A stretch of 64,000 bases of DNA, taken from NCBI RefSeq assembly GCF_001039355.2, contig NW_019775869.1, forward strand, positions 319,268-383,267. The letters run 5' to 3'. Positions 37,246-51,000 of the stretch are shown in pieces. Each line of letters begins with the position of its first letter. The first letter of the stretch is position 1. The DNA comes from Lingula anatina. Lineage: Eukaryota; Brachiopoda; Lingulata; Lingulida; Lingulidae. A program made the position numbers and the translations under genes. The notes beneath the pieces are model-generated. The model was not told the DNA's origin. It saw nothing but the letters and a program-made list of their open reading frames with translations, and made no database searches.

Positions 37246-37754
37246 TTTCTTGAATTGATAAGGATTTGTGTATTTATGAAAATTTGATCTTTGTCAACAT
37301 TTTCTTTTTTCAATCTACAGTTTAATGTCTCTGTAATTTGGAGTCGTTTTTTATAAGTTATATCAGTAAATGCATTTTTCTTAAAAAAAAAACCAAATGA
37401 GCACTGAATCAATATTATCATGATCTGCAGTTATACCAATGTTTTTAATAAGAACACCACTTTTTTGTTGCTAGAAATATTATTTCATGATTTTTTCTTA
37501 TTGTGTATTGCGTCATGTTAAAGGAAGTTAAGTGCCCCTAGCATTTATTATACTTCTCTTATTCTGGTACTTTAACATTTTACTGATATGCACACCTGCC
37601 AGTTTTAGACAATTGTGGATTTTTCAAAGTGCTTAGTAAGATAATTGAAGCACTAAAAATCTTGATGTGCAAGTATATCACGCCCCTCTTTGATAGAAAC
37701 CTGTTTACCTATAATGATATGATTTTTTGTTGTCCTGGGTGTTATTATGTAAAT

Positions 37755-37760
37755 AATAAA
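37755..37760 (+). terminator. Candidate polyadenylation signal of the FkbM-like gene
   Basis: AATAAA about 510 bases after the stop codon. A second AATAAA lies at 38546-38551. Either could end the transcript, and the second would bring it close to the 3' end of the convergent coiled-coil gene. Confidence 0.4.
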
Positions 37761-39037
37761 CCTCTGCTATCTATTGAACATCATATATTCCTTGTTCATT
37801 TATTTTCTTATCATGCCTAAAACAGTGTAACTTAAGATTGCAGAAGTGTGAATCTAAATGGGTAAAATCCAATAACAGAAATGTTTTAGTAAAATGGTTG
37901 AAATTTAATGTCATTGCTGAAGTGCATTCTACTACCAAAAGTTGTACAGAAGTGATGTTCAAAACTGCTCTAAATGCCTGCTTAGTCACTTGTCATAGAT
38001 TTGACTTGAACTATTGTAAAGCTTAGTTTTTTGGTACTAGTAGATATGTTTCCATTTCATTCATTTGGTATTGTACAGACTTACTTTAATTAATTACAGT
38101 TCTTAAAATCCTAAACAGCCACTTAGTTATGTGCAATAGAATTGACCATGACCTGACTTTAAGACTACTAATTTACATGTATCCTGTATTTTCACATAAC
38201 TCTGCTAGTTTAAAAATTACTACCATATCAGTTAAATGTTTAAATGATAGAAGTAAAGGCAGTACATAGATTGTTGAAAATGTTGAAGTAGCCACTGGCA
38301 GATTTGACTGCATTTTACTTGGTTACTGAATGCATATCTGGGAGGATCAAGCTAAGCAAGTGCATAGATTTTTTGTAGTGAATAACTGCCTCTTTTTTTT
38401 TCAGTTTTTTTTATAGTACGATCATAGTGCTTTATTTACAAAACTAGGCTTTTTTATCCTTTTTAATGTTGTAAAATAATTTTGTTCTACCATTTTATAA
38501 AAATAAAAAAAGTGGAATTAAATATATTGAATCTTTTTGTCAGTCAATAAAAGCGAAATTGATTTACGACAACATTTATTAGCAAATTTATTTATACATA
38601 TATATATTTTTAACTTTTTGTGACTCACTTAAATTACATAAAATGCATAAGCAAAAGGTCCATGTGATCTGGTTGTTTGTGTAAGAAGTCCTCCTTTCTC
38701 TCCACTATATCACAGTGAGTGTCACATGGACATAAGCATCATTGAAAGTCACAATACATTCACATTAAAAAATTCTATCACAGTTTCATAAACTGACTCA
38801 CATATTAGTCTTTATATAAAAATATGATTAAATTCTCTGTAATCTGTAACTTTAGTGAAATATAAGTTAATAGTGGACGGTTTCTTTTATTCTCTGTTCT
38901 GTTATGAACAATAACACAAAGATCAATAAAAAAATCTAAGAACAATGTCTTCATGATGAAGTTGGACGGTAACAGCCATTTATCCTGACACAAGTAAACT
39001 ATAATTGGCACAAGATATCTAGAAAAAAAAAACAAGT
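37761..39037. other. Convergent 3' ends of genes D and E
   Basis: The plus-strand FkbM-like gene and the minus-strand coiled-coil gene point toward each other here. Minus-strand AATAAA candidates occur in the 38575-38890 stretch (TTTATT on plus), so the two 3' UTRs may abut or overlap. No exon is seen. Confidence 0.4.
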
Positions 39038-42000
39038 TCAATCTTCCTCCTCTTTATCGGGGTCAAAGTTCCTATTGCTTTGTGCTGATGGAGTTTTGGT
39101 AACAATCTTGGTGACGTGAGCTAGTGGTGGGGAGTCTGCCCTCTCCTCTACATCAGCTGGTGTAGGTGGGATAGAGGCACCTTGAGCACTCTGTGGCAAC
39201 TCTAGTGGAGCTGAAGAACAACAGGAAGCTATCATGCACAAGCCATGCAAAATAAATTTGGGCAGCATATCGAAATGTAACGCCATCTCATAAAAATTAA
39301 ACTTATTTTGGTAACGAGCTCACAATAATGACTGTTTGTAACATGAACTGAATGTTAGCATGCACAGATAAATTCAGCGCATAAGTTTAAATATGAACTT
39401 TTGAAATCAGAGGATTTTTATCTTCCAAATTAGCAGAATGTAAATAAACATGGGGAAAATTCTAAGCAAAAATGAAAATAAAAGTTCATGCATAGATAAA
39501 TTCAGCCCATATGTTATGAACTTTTGAAATGGGAAGATCTTTTTCTTCAATATCAACATAATGTAAATACACATGGAGAAAAACTATTTAAAGCAATAAT
39601 GTAAATTAAAGTTCATTAATGCAATAAAAACAAAGCCAACAGACAATCAGCAGGATTCAGCTGAAAAATAAAAAAGGTAGTGATTTGGACTCCGTCTTTG
39701 AATATCATGCCAAGTTAAAATTGTATGACAATTAGGAGAAACCTCATATCTTCTACCAAGTGATCATTCTACAATCATAAATATAGATAACTAACCTTGG
39801 TGTCCTGCTAGATCCTCTTGATGAGCTTGTTCACTTGGTGTGGGGGTCTTCTTTTCTCTAGGTGTTATAGGCGGTAATGGGGATATACTGGGGAGTACTG
39901 TTGGGATGTCACTGGTCTCTGCTATCCTTACTTTCTTGTCATGGGCACTACCTGGTACACTGGCCATAGGTGTGGAAGGTGGGACAGACCCATCCACAAA
40001 CCCTGAGGTTAATGAAATATTCACAGTTTATATCTATTTATAAATTTCATCATGCAATGCATTCAATTGTCGTAATGTAAATAATACACCATTTTAATGT
40101 TATGATGGTTGGGAAATTTGCATTTTTTTTGACAATTTTAATCAGAAATGAAATATATTTGTTCATTTTTCTAAGGCATTACCTTGAATGTTACTTTGTT
40201 TGTGCTGTGTCAGATGAAAACCTTGTGCAACATTTGTACCCAATATGTGACACATCTTCCACGAAATACTTCACTGATTTAGTGCATAAAATAAATTTGT
40301 GACTCATTTGTTTACCTGTATGTGAGCGAGGTCTCTTATCTTTAGTGACAATTGGCTGAGCGGACGGCCTATTAACAGTTACGTATGACCGAAGATTGGT
40401 GTTGGCTGCATTCACTAGTCTGTCATCACTGAGACTAGAGTCAACTTTTGTGCTGAAAGATAAATATCAATACATGCCAGAGTGGAACCTTTACAAAATT
40501 CACTAAAAGAAAGAAAAACATAAATTATGATCAAATAAGAATTTAATATTTCAGACTACAACCACAATATTTTAATTATCATATACACGCAAGCCTCTGA
40601 ATCTGTTATTTTATTAAATGTAAAAAACTGACATTTTTTCCTGCTGCACAGCTAAGCAGGTCTATAGGTCATAAATTTAAACTTTTTCCAACTGAGCTCA
40701 TTTCCTAGGCAGGTTTTATAATGTCTGGGCCTTTCTCTTACCTAATTTGATTTTGCCCAATGAGCATTCTGTTGATATCCAGGTCTAACATCCTTGGTGT
40801 ATTGACCAGTGAGGTTTGGTATGGATAGCCTGACTCAAGTGCCGACTTCACATGAGATGAAGACATCTGAATACATATAAAATATAATTAGTTCAATGAA
40901 ATTCTAACATACAACAGCTTATAAGCAAAATACCCATTCAACACAATTTTAATTTTTGCTTAAGACAAGAAAGTAAGAAAAGGGGTGTTTTTTGGTGAAA
41001 TGTGATTACTTTTTCTCAGTATGTGTGTCAAATAATAAACTTCTGCCCTCTGGCAATGCCTTGAAAACTTCTCTCTGAAGCTCAAAATCTTCTGGTTTTT
41101 ATTGCTCAGGTGACAGTATATTATCTCACAAGTAACTTACACTCCAAACTGGCCTGGGTACCTCTCCCACCCAGTTGACAGCTGACCCTGTGAGCATCTC
41201 CCCCTCAGTAACTGGACCACGTTGCTCAGGAATACCTACTGGAACATCAGCTGCAGGGGGATTCTGGAACAATACTTGTATCATTTAATTTTGGTCTCTA
41301 ACTGATGAAAATAAGCAAAGTTTGCAAGTTGTCCTAGTATTGCGTGAGTAATATGCTAGGTTTCCATTGTAACTTTTGTAATTTGATTAAAAACTTCTTT
41401 TGAAAGGCGTACATTTGAAACATAATGGAGGAATTAGTTTATTTAAAAAGGGAAAAATGGTGTGTCTCCTTGCTGAAATCGCCAGTACCTGTCCATATCT
41501 CCTATAGGTGGCACTTCTAGAATTGGAAGCAGGAGTAGGAGCTGGCACATAGGCACTGTGCTGTCTGTCCCTAATGGAAGCTAGGTAGTTCTTGAATGGT
41601 TTACTCAGGGGTCCATTGTATCCAGCATGACCAAACGGTCTGGGGAAAAAAAAAAATAAACAATACAATTTATTTCACAGCTACTTCTTATTATTAGTAA
41701 AAAAATTACTTTCCTTTACTGTTATGATAGGAAGGTTTCCCTTTTCTATTAATCTATATGTCATAAAAATATTTATATTTTTGTAAATCATAAACATACT
41801 TTGTGTTACATATGATTAAACTTTTTATGATGAACTATAGTAAAATTGATATGAAAAAATATGTTCACTTATGAACGATGAAGATAAAAGCACATATGGG
41901 CACAATATCTAAGGATATAATGCAACTGATTTTCCAAATGAAAAATAATGATTTTATTACCTCCCCCTGTATGAATAGTGTGGTTTAATAAGGAATATTC

Positions 42001-45000
42001 CAGATTCCTGTTCTATGGCATCTAGAGTTTCTGTGAGCAACTGGGCAAGCTGGAGCCGGGTGTTGCCCATCTCATCCATCTTCTCTGCCCACCTCTGGGC
42101 TCTCTGGAAATAAAACACACTGGTCAGTTATTTTTCTTCTATGAGTATGAGAAATCAAACAAAAACACAAGGGTTAAGCTAAACTTACTATTAATTAACA
42201 ACATTTCACATGTGTGTGTGTGTGTGTGTGGGGGGGGGGATGGGGGGATGGGGGTGAAAAGAAATTTTACTTGACCAAACTTCGGCAAACAACAAAGAAC
42301 ATTACTAAACTTAATAAAAAAAAAAGAGATATCATCCTGTGCTACTTGGGTATCAAAAAATACTAACAAAGATTAATTCAAATCAACAATATATCAATCA
42401 AATATACCATCAACTATAACAGAAGCAAGGTGTGTGTGGAAAATTAAGATATAAATAAGCTATGCCATTTGTTTCAGAGTCCTGAAAAATCACAAAATAT
42501 CATCTTGTACATACCACATTTTGTATGGTTTCCATTCTATCTAGCACCTGGAACACCTCATTATTCAGACTCTTGCTCTGCCTGACTGTCTCTTCAATTT
42601 CCTTCATACGGCAGTGGTGTACAAACTTCCTGACCAGGTGGGCCAGGCGCTGGGCTGGCAGGCTGACATAGGCCTGCATCTGGTCCACAGCATCCTAGGG
42701 AAACAGGAAGACATGTCTCATGAAGTCGAAACTTCTACTTAATGGAAATATGCAAGAGCAGCTTCACTTTAGATGTTAGAAATCATAAGACTTGCTTTCA
42801 TACCATTATTTATCTACATCACTGGCATGGATTCATCAGGATGATTGGGATATCCAGTGATGACGACAAAGAATTGTAAACATAAAACATTGTCATGTAT
42901 CCCATCCCTTCCATCTAACATCTTCTAGTGTTAATTAATTAATTAATCTTTTACTGTAATATCTCGCATGCAATTTTTAGATTGTAAAAATTGATTCCAT
43001 TAATGGTATGTCATCTGCAGAAATGTCTCTGCTTTCAAAATATTACCTGAAAGATGACAACATACCTTATACAAGTCTGGACTGAGTTTACTGTCATTTA
43101 CAGCAGATTTCATGGCCCTTGAGTTTCTATCTGAATCCAGCCTTGTGAACATGACTGCCGAGTCTGGATGTTCAAGCTGTGGAGGAAAAAAACAAATCAG
43201 TAAAGTATTAAAAAAAATGAATGTCACGGAATATCACTGAATTATATACATCACATTAGAACAAACAACATCATTACGTACTACATCTAAGTGATATATA
43301 CATGTATAAAATACAACACTCTCTGATCACAAGGTGCCCTAGTAGTCTGATACAAATATGTTGTTTTGACTCACACCATATTTTTGTATGCTATTTTACG
43401 AGCCCCTGATATCAGAGGGTAATAAGGGACCATGCTGCAGTGAATTGTTGATGCATGTTATTTTCCTGTACCTGTGTAGAGTACTGTCCAGGAGATTGAG
43501 CTAAACTTTTCCTCAAGCCAGAAAGCTCTTTTTCCAGCTCTTTAATTGTGTCCTGCATTCCCATCATAACTACCTGGTTGTGGCTGGAACAGATTACATA
43601 TTTATGTTAATTTATTATGTTAATTTATGTTAATTTTGTTGAATGTGCATTAAAACTCATAAAACTTACAGCAAAATTTTAAAGAGAAAAAGATTTTTAA
43701 AAATTGAGCAACAGAAAGTTTATGTCAGATAAAAACTTACTTCACTTCATCCTGATGCTTCTTTGTTTCATCTTGAAACAAGTTTTGCCTGCAAATATTA
43801 TAAAAAAAATTAATACCTGTATAAAATCATACTGGTTGCAATTTGTATTTTTCATTATATATAATATTTTCATATTCAACAGACAAACTTTCACTTAAAT
43901 GTATACTTTTGAGCATATCTTAGTGTAAATTTACTTGAACTGTTTAATATAATTTCCAGCATTCTACAATTGCAGAAATGATTACAATTAAAACTTCAGG
44001 TTCAGCCAGTCAACCAACATAGAAAAAAAAAAATTCAACTTACAGATGATCATACTGTTGTTCCAACTCCTGGATTCTTCTGTTCCCAGAGTCGGCACTG
44101 GTGGGGGTCATCTTGGTTCCTATTGTTCGTTGACTGTCCCTGGTGGCCCCCCTCAATGACTCAGAGGACCTTTCTCGTGTCATTGTACGAGTAGGGTCAC
44201 GGGACACATTCAAAATAGATGACACCACAGGGCCCTGCCAAGGAATAAATGTTCACTTTGGTAAGATTATATTATAGAATTCAGATATGATTTTGGTAAG
44301 AAAAAAAGTAGGAAGAAGTGACTTGGTGGCAATATGACTGGGTAACGCTAACACCAGAAAACTCCCGAAAAAAAGAAAAAATATCCATTTTGTTATCTTA
44401 ATCAGGGGGAAAACTTCTGACAACTAATGCATACTTTTATTAATAATAATATGCCAATTACCAATTTACCAATGTCAGTAATCTGAATAATAAATGATGT
44501 AATGATTTCAGAAACATGTAACCCAAGTCATAATTTCTGATCTTAAACAAATTATATTTTGTTGGCACTGATCACTTACCCTGTCATTTATGATAATACT
44601 GCTGAGCAAGGATGTTATTTCTTCAAATACTGAAAATGAAATAAGAGAAAAATTAGTTGTGCTTGTTAACAATTTTAAATCTATTTGTCAATTTTATTTG
44701 CTATTTTAGACAACACATTTAAATGAACACACAAAAATTAAAATAAAAATGACTTTTTCAATGACATAATATATCATCTTCAAATATAATGCAGTGTTTT
44801 TTTTTAATCTAAAGTTAAAGAAAACACTGACTTGAAGCATGTATGCTGATATTAAGGGTGCATAGATTAATCCTCACTTACAGGTATAGACATTCTTTGT
44901 CATCTTCTCAATTTGTGGAATCACCTTTTCACCACGGTCAAACAGAACCCCTTCTATTTCAGATAACATTTGGCTAGCCTGAAGCATCTCTGAAGTAGCA

Positions 45001-48000
45001 ATTTTTTTATAATTGGAAAAAAAAATCACCATATTTGTCAAAATACAATAAATCATTCAAAACTATTATTTATTTCACAAAGTTGAGAAAAAACACAAAT
45101 TGGCAAGGAAACCAGTTTTGCCATAGTTTTATATACTGACCTTTATTCAGTAGTACTTGAGCAACATCATCTTTGAATTTCACTATTCCATTGTAAGTCT
45201 TCATGTACTCATTGACAATGGGGTGATCTGCCAGAGCCATGTGCCTGAAAGAGAAATACAACATAGATGATTTAGCATCCAAAACAATAAACAGTCTATA
45301 GAATAAATAGTCCGCGAATTTACAAGAACTTCAGTGACAACCAAGCCTTACATATGACTATGTTTAGCTGTGCCTTTCATTGGTGTTCATTTCATTCCTA
45401 TCTGGGAATGACATTTTTAATTTTATGATCTGTCATCTTAAAACCCTATTGTAACTGAATTCAACAATGAATAATTTCCTATTGCTTGACTGCTGCCTCA
45501 AAGTATATTAAAGGAATTTGGCATGAAAGAAAGTGGTAGTTACTGTCTTCATGCTATTTTATTTGTGCCATTCCTCTACCCTAGAACCTTAAACTATGAA
45601 ACATACCTTTGAACTACATTAGATAAAACCAGAAAAACTTTTTTACGAAACAGGTGGCTAATTGCTTTGAACCAACTAAAATAAATTTTTCATTCAGTGT
45701 TATATTGAATAATGTGAGAATATAGAAAAAAATCAGTCTTCATGCCTATAAGAGGCTATATGCTAGAGGCTATATAAGGTTTAAAGATTTATAATTTACA
45801 TTTGCATCAAGACATTCATGTATCAATACAAACATTAAAGAGATGCAACACTGCTACAAGAACAGAAATGATCACAAACACGGAGTTAAGTATTCAAATA
45901 TGGACTATAACAAGTCTACACACATATACATAGTACAAACAGTAGTACATTCTTCATCTGAAGTACGTGTAGATCAAAACTAACAACAAAGACAACATTA
46001 ACAACATTCAGTTAACATCCTCATTTACATTAACAGCTATATTAACAAACAAAAACATTAAAGACATATCAATAGAATAATCAAATTACAAAAGATCGGG
46101 CATTTTAGAAAAAGAATTATGCACAAATATGTATTTCAAAAGAAAAAAATCCTTCTTTCACAATGCTACACCATATAGCAACATTAATTTTTAGTATAAA
46201 AATTAAAAAGGAATGGTTATTATACACAGCATATATATCTGAGGCAATGCTCCAAGTGTGACTGACATAGTAGAGATACTGTACGTATAATGAAGGCAAA
46301 TGCTAAGAGCAATTTGAGTTCACATATTCCAGTATAATTACCAGTCTGTAATATCAATTTCTTCTTCATCTTCAAAACTGAGTGTTTAAAAACAATTGTT
46401 TTCATCATTTTTGATGTCACACTTATTCAAATTTCTATGACTGACAGATAGTTTAAAAGTGCACTTTATTTATACATTGTAGTCTAAACATGAACATGAA
46501 TTTTTGATTCTTAAAAATATAAAAAATGACTATATGTACTAGTATTACAAATTTTGATAAAATAAATGAATTTTTGTTTAATATTACATATTAGACTGCA
46601 AGTTTCTCCAAATTTCAATAAGAAAATTAAAAACTTTTATTTGCACAATTTCCTGAGAAAAAGTACCATGTTTTACCTGTCATTTTCTTCAATTGGGCTT
46701 TTCAAAAAACAAGAAAGTTGATTTAAGATATCTCCTGGTTATTTTATTTTATAATCCCTGCATTACTGCTTGATGAATATAACTTATATGTGGTCTGTAT
46801 ACACTTATCTCAAAACCTTCATTTTAGAGATGCCTAAATCTGGATTATCTTTTTAAAAAGTTAAAATTATGACAATTACCATCTAATTTTAAAATTCCAA
46901 AATCATTTCCAAATAAATCTCACCCCACACTTATAAACTCCCCTCGTTTATGGTCTAAAAAACAGCAGTGAGCAATTGTATTTAAAAAGTAAAAGTGAAG
47001 TAAAATCAGTGCTACCCTTACCTCTTTGTGTGGAGGGACATGGGGGAGGTACCAACATCAAGTGTGGTCTTTACATCTGAAATACAGCAATCACAACACT
47101 GTAACATATCACCTTTACAAAGGCTTATAATTATATTTAAAATCAGCAGTGTACTAGTAAGGCATTAACCAAAACTATGATTTATAAACAATAGTAAATA
47201 ATCATTTAAATAGTTTGTTTTAAGTTTTCTTTATCACTGTCAGCAGGTTTCCTTAAAAAAATTATCATTTCTTCAGGAAAAGATCAGTGGAATCTCTAAA
47301 GGAGAATTCTTAACATGTTTGGACCATATCTGTGTCACACTCACCTTCAGGGAAGGGCATATCTCCGTCCTCATCCACCTCCAGCTCACTGACTGGTCTG
47401 GAAGTCACCATGATGCTCTGTGACATCTTCCGCCTCTGGTCAATGGACTGCCGCCTCTCGGCTATCTTAGCCTTGTGTTGGCTCAGAGAAGACGTCTGAC
47501 TGGACATGCGACCATCTGCCCCGGTGTCAGGTCTGCTAGGTTCTACAGACTGGAAAAGGTGTAAAATATACATATTAGTCAAAATATACGTGTATATTCA
47601 AATTTAATTAAGAGTTTGATTTATCACTTAGTGGACAAAATAGTGACATCTTTGACTTAAATGTTTCACAATCTTTTAACCCTAGTAATTTTGGACACAT
47701 ACAAGTACATTTACAGTATTAAATGAGCTGTAAATTATTTTATAACCCACTTAAGAAGGGCGATGTATAATTAATACCCAGGAATCCTAAAACAGTGATG
47801 TATCAAGAAAAAAATCAATGTGATCTGAAATAAATAATTGGTTATAATCAATGTGCACTATGTGATGGTTGAGAAAAATGGAATTTGTTACCAAAATATT
47901 TGGAGCTGTGCATTATTTGTGAGATAAATAAAATGAAAGAACAATACAAAACCAATTCAAAATGTAAGTTTTAGTGAGACCAGTTAAGAAGTGTTGTATG

Positions 48001-51000
48001 AGGGATAATACAACTGAGAAAGCAGGGAGGCATTTATTATAAGGGGTGAGGCAGGTTGTGTCAGGGGGTTGCTGCTGGGAGCAAGGGGGGGGGGTGGGGG
48101 TGGGGGGCAAATACCTGATTTTTATTTGTCCTGGCTCTTTGAGCAGTGCTGTGTAAAGCATGTGAAAAAGAGCCAGCATTTTGAGACATTGACCTTCCAG
48201 AAGGAGGCCTGGACACTGAGTTAACTGAAGGACTTAGTGATTTCTTTGTATGTCTGACTGCTGCTGTCTTGGGTCTGAGACCATTAGGGGAGATCACAGA
48301 CCACGGATGATAGGTTTTCACTTTCTTTGACTTTGAAAAATGCACAGATTTTGATTCTTTTTGGTGTGATGTAATGATTGAGTCACAGCTTGAGTCTCTT
48401 AGAATGGACTGAAAAAGGAAAAGCAAGCACACAATTATGGTGTTAATGTATGTTTGCAAACATTCTCCATTCAAATCTGCAAACAAAAACAATTGTTATT
48501 TTCAGTGTAAGTATTTCTGTTAAAAAGAATATCATGATAAAAATATCCAGTATAAAAAATATATCAACACACATGCACAAAAGGTTGAACATATTCTTCT
48601 GGGATGTTATAAGCCCTGCAAAACAAAGCTGCATGCATTTTATATAGCAATAGCAGGATACAAACACCTAAATACTTCAAAGATTTTGGTGGATACACTG
48701 TACCAGTACAACACTTTATACGACTTTCCTACAATGACACAAGCTAATGGCTATACATGTACATGCCATGGTGCACAAAATACCATACATCAGAAAATAT
48801 GCACAGTTTGATACACATCTTTAATGTGTTGTGCAGCTGGAAAAGCTCTGGATGGATACACTGGATATGGTAAAATACATGTGCATAAAAGCACAGGGGG
48901 TAACCACAATAGGGAACAACAGAGGGATTATCAGTGGCAAAGCATGTTACATATGCCAAGGATGCCGAATGCATGCGAGCATGGGGTATTAGGAGGCATA
49001 TAATTCATCAACAACAGTGTATTAAAATATATGAAATATGTACATCAATATATGTCACATACAAGGATGGTGCAGGTTGCTAGCATGGCTATATGAATTA
49101 GTATGCATAGGTGAGACAACAACTCCACTGGTGACATGCAAGGCAGGCAGGTTAGGTGACAGGCGAGTTAATCCAGGTGCAGGTTGATCATCCACGGAGG
49201 GTGCAAGTATACCTTTCTGGTGGCATTGGGCGTGGCACTACGCTTCTGCCCACTGGACACCCTGGAATGAGCCTGGCTAAGACGCGAGTCCACACCCCCT
49301 TGTGCACCCTCTGCTGCAGAGGCAGTGAGGCTGTGGATGGATGCAGGAACAAGGTCAGACTGCATGCGTGAGGGGGCCAACGAGGCAGGGGTCTTTGGCA
49401 GCTCCACTTCCTCATTGGCTGCCTGGTCGGATAAGTGCTGGGCATCATGAGGAGTTTCTGGCACTGTTGAAGCAGGATCCTCAGGTTTGGGCTCCTCTTG
49501 TGCAGGTGCCTGAGAAGGCTGTTCTGAGGTCTAAATAGTGGGAAGAAGTGATGAGGAAAAAACTAATTTTGCAGAAATAAAAACAAATTTATGAAAGAAA
49601 GTTCTAAAGCAAGAAGATGGCCCTTTCTGAAAAACTATATCATCATGAAATATACAGTATGGAGAAAGAAGATATAATTTATAGATGATACTTAAAATTT
49701 AGCAGAACCGATTTTACACATCCTACGAAGTATGCACTATAATGGAAGAAAATATAATATGATTTTAAGAAGCAGAATTATCTATACATTCAAAATGCAC
49801 TGCAGTATTTTTATATCAAAAAAATATTTAATGCTTTTTCTAATAAGCAGATGTTACCAGTTGACAAATAAATCTTTGATTAAAAGATGAAAATATAAAA
49901 TGACGTATCAAGTCATGCAATTACTACAAGATTATCTAACAATACCTATAAAGCTGAAAAATTTGTGAATTCAAGACAAAAAGAACTTGTGTATCACACA
50001 TGTGCATTTAAGAAATAAGGTAAAAATATGGCAAAATTAATTTAAAGCTGAAAAATATTTGGTTAGTTGACACAAATATGTCACTCATCATCAAATACCA
50101 ATATACATGGATCTATTTTATACATCCAACAGAAGCCTGAAGAATAGAAAGTATGTGTCGTATGGTTGAACAAAGTCTCAGCAGATGAAACATGCTGTTA
50201 GTAGATGCAATAACTAGTCCCCTGTGATAAGTCCCCATACAAGTTGACCTTTATTTGGTCACGACTGGAAAGCCTGTTATCCACTGAAAATATAAAGGCA
50301 GCTATTTGTTAGTTAAGCACATGCACCCCTGTCCCTGTGCTCTGCTGTAACCACGTGCCATCCTGTTAGTGTTTCATGCAAGCCAAGCTAACCTTCTCCA
50401 CAGTTTCTTGGGTCTTTACCTCTTCTTGTGCTCTGTATAATTCTTCATCTGTCTGCAGCTGTTTCACAGCAGTCAGCTCCTTGAAAGGGGATGTTGCTTT
50501 GTCGTAGAGCTTCTGAGGAGGCTTCTGACCCACGTTTACATCTCCTCCAAGCTTGGAGAGTGGAATGGCTGCCAGTTTGGCAAATGTTTGGAAGATGCTG
50601 CTTGGTTCAAAGCCCAGAAATATGGCCTCTGTGGAGACTTGGGTGGCCAGACCAAAGATGGCCAGTGTGCGGTCCCTCTCTTCCTCATTCAAATGGAACT
50701 CTTTCTCATGTTGAGACATGAATGAGCTTCTGAGGGCATTCAGCTGCTTCTGCTGCACTTCATCCAGATTGGTTTCAATCATCATCTCTTTGACACTCTC
50801 CAAGGCCTCCTCCATGACAGGAGGAAGATGCTTTGCAGCTGTGGCACCTTCTTCCTCCATACCTCCTTGAGATGCTGTCTCCTCATTCTCTGGGAATATT
50901 GTTACACTCAAGGCATTTTTGGCCTTGTGAGACTCTCGTGAAATAAGCCTGCTTCTTCTGCCTGGGGACACATTACCTTGTCCGATACCAGGGACAGTTT

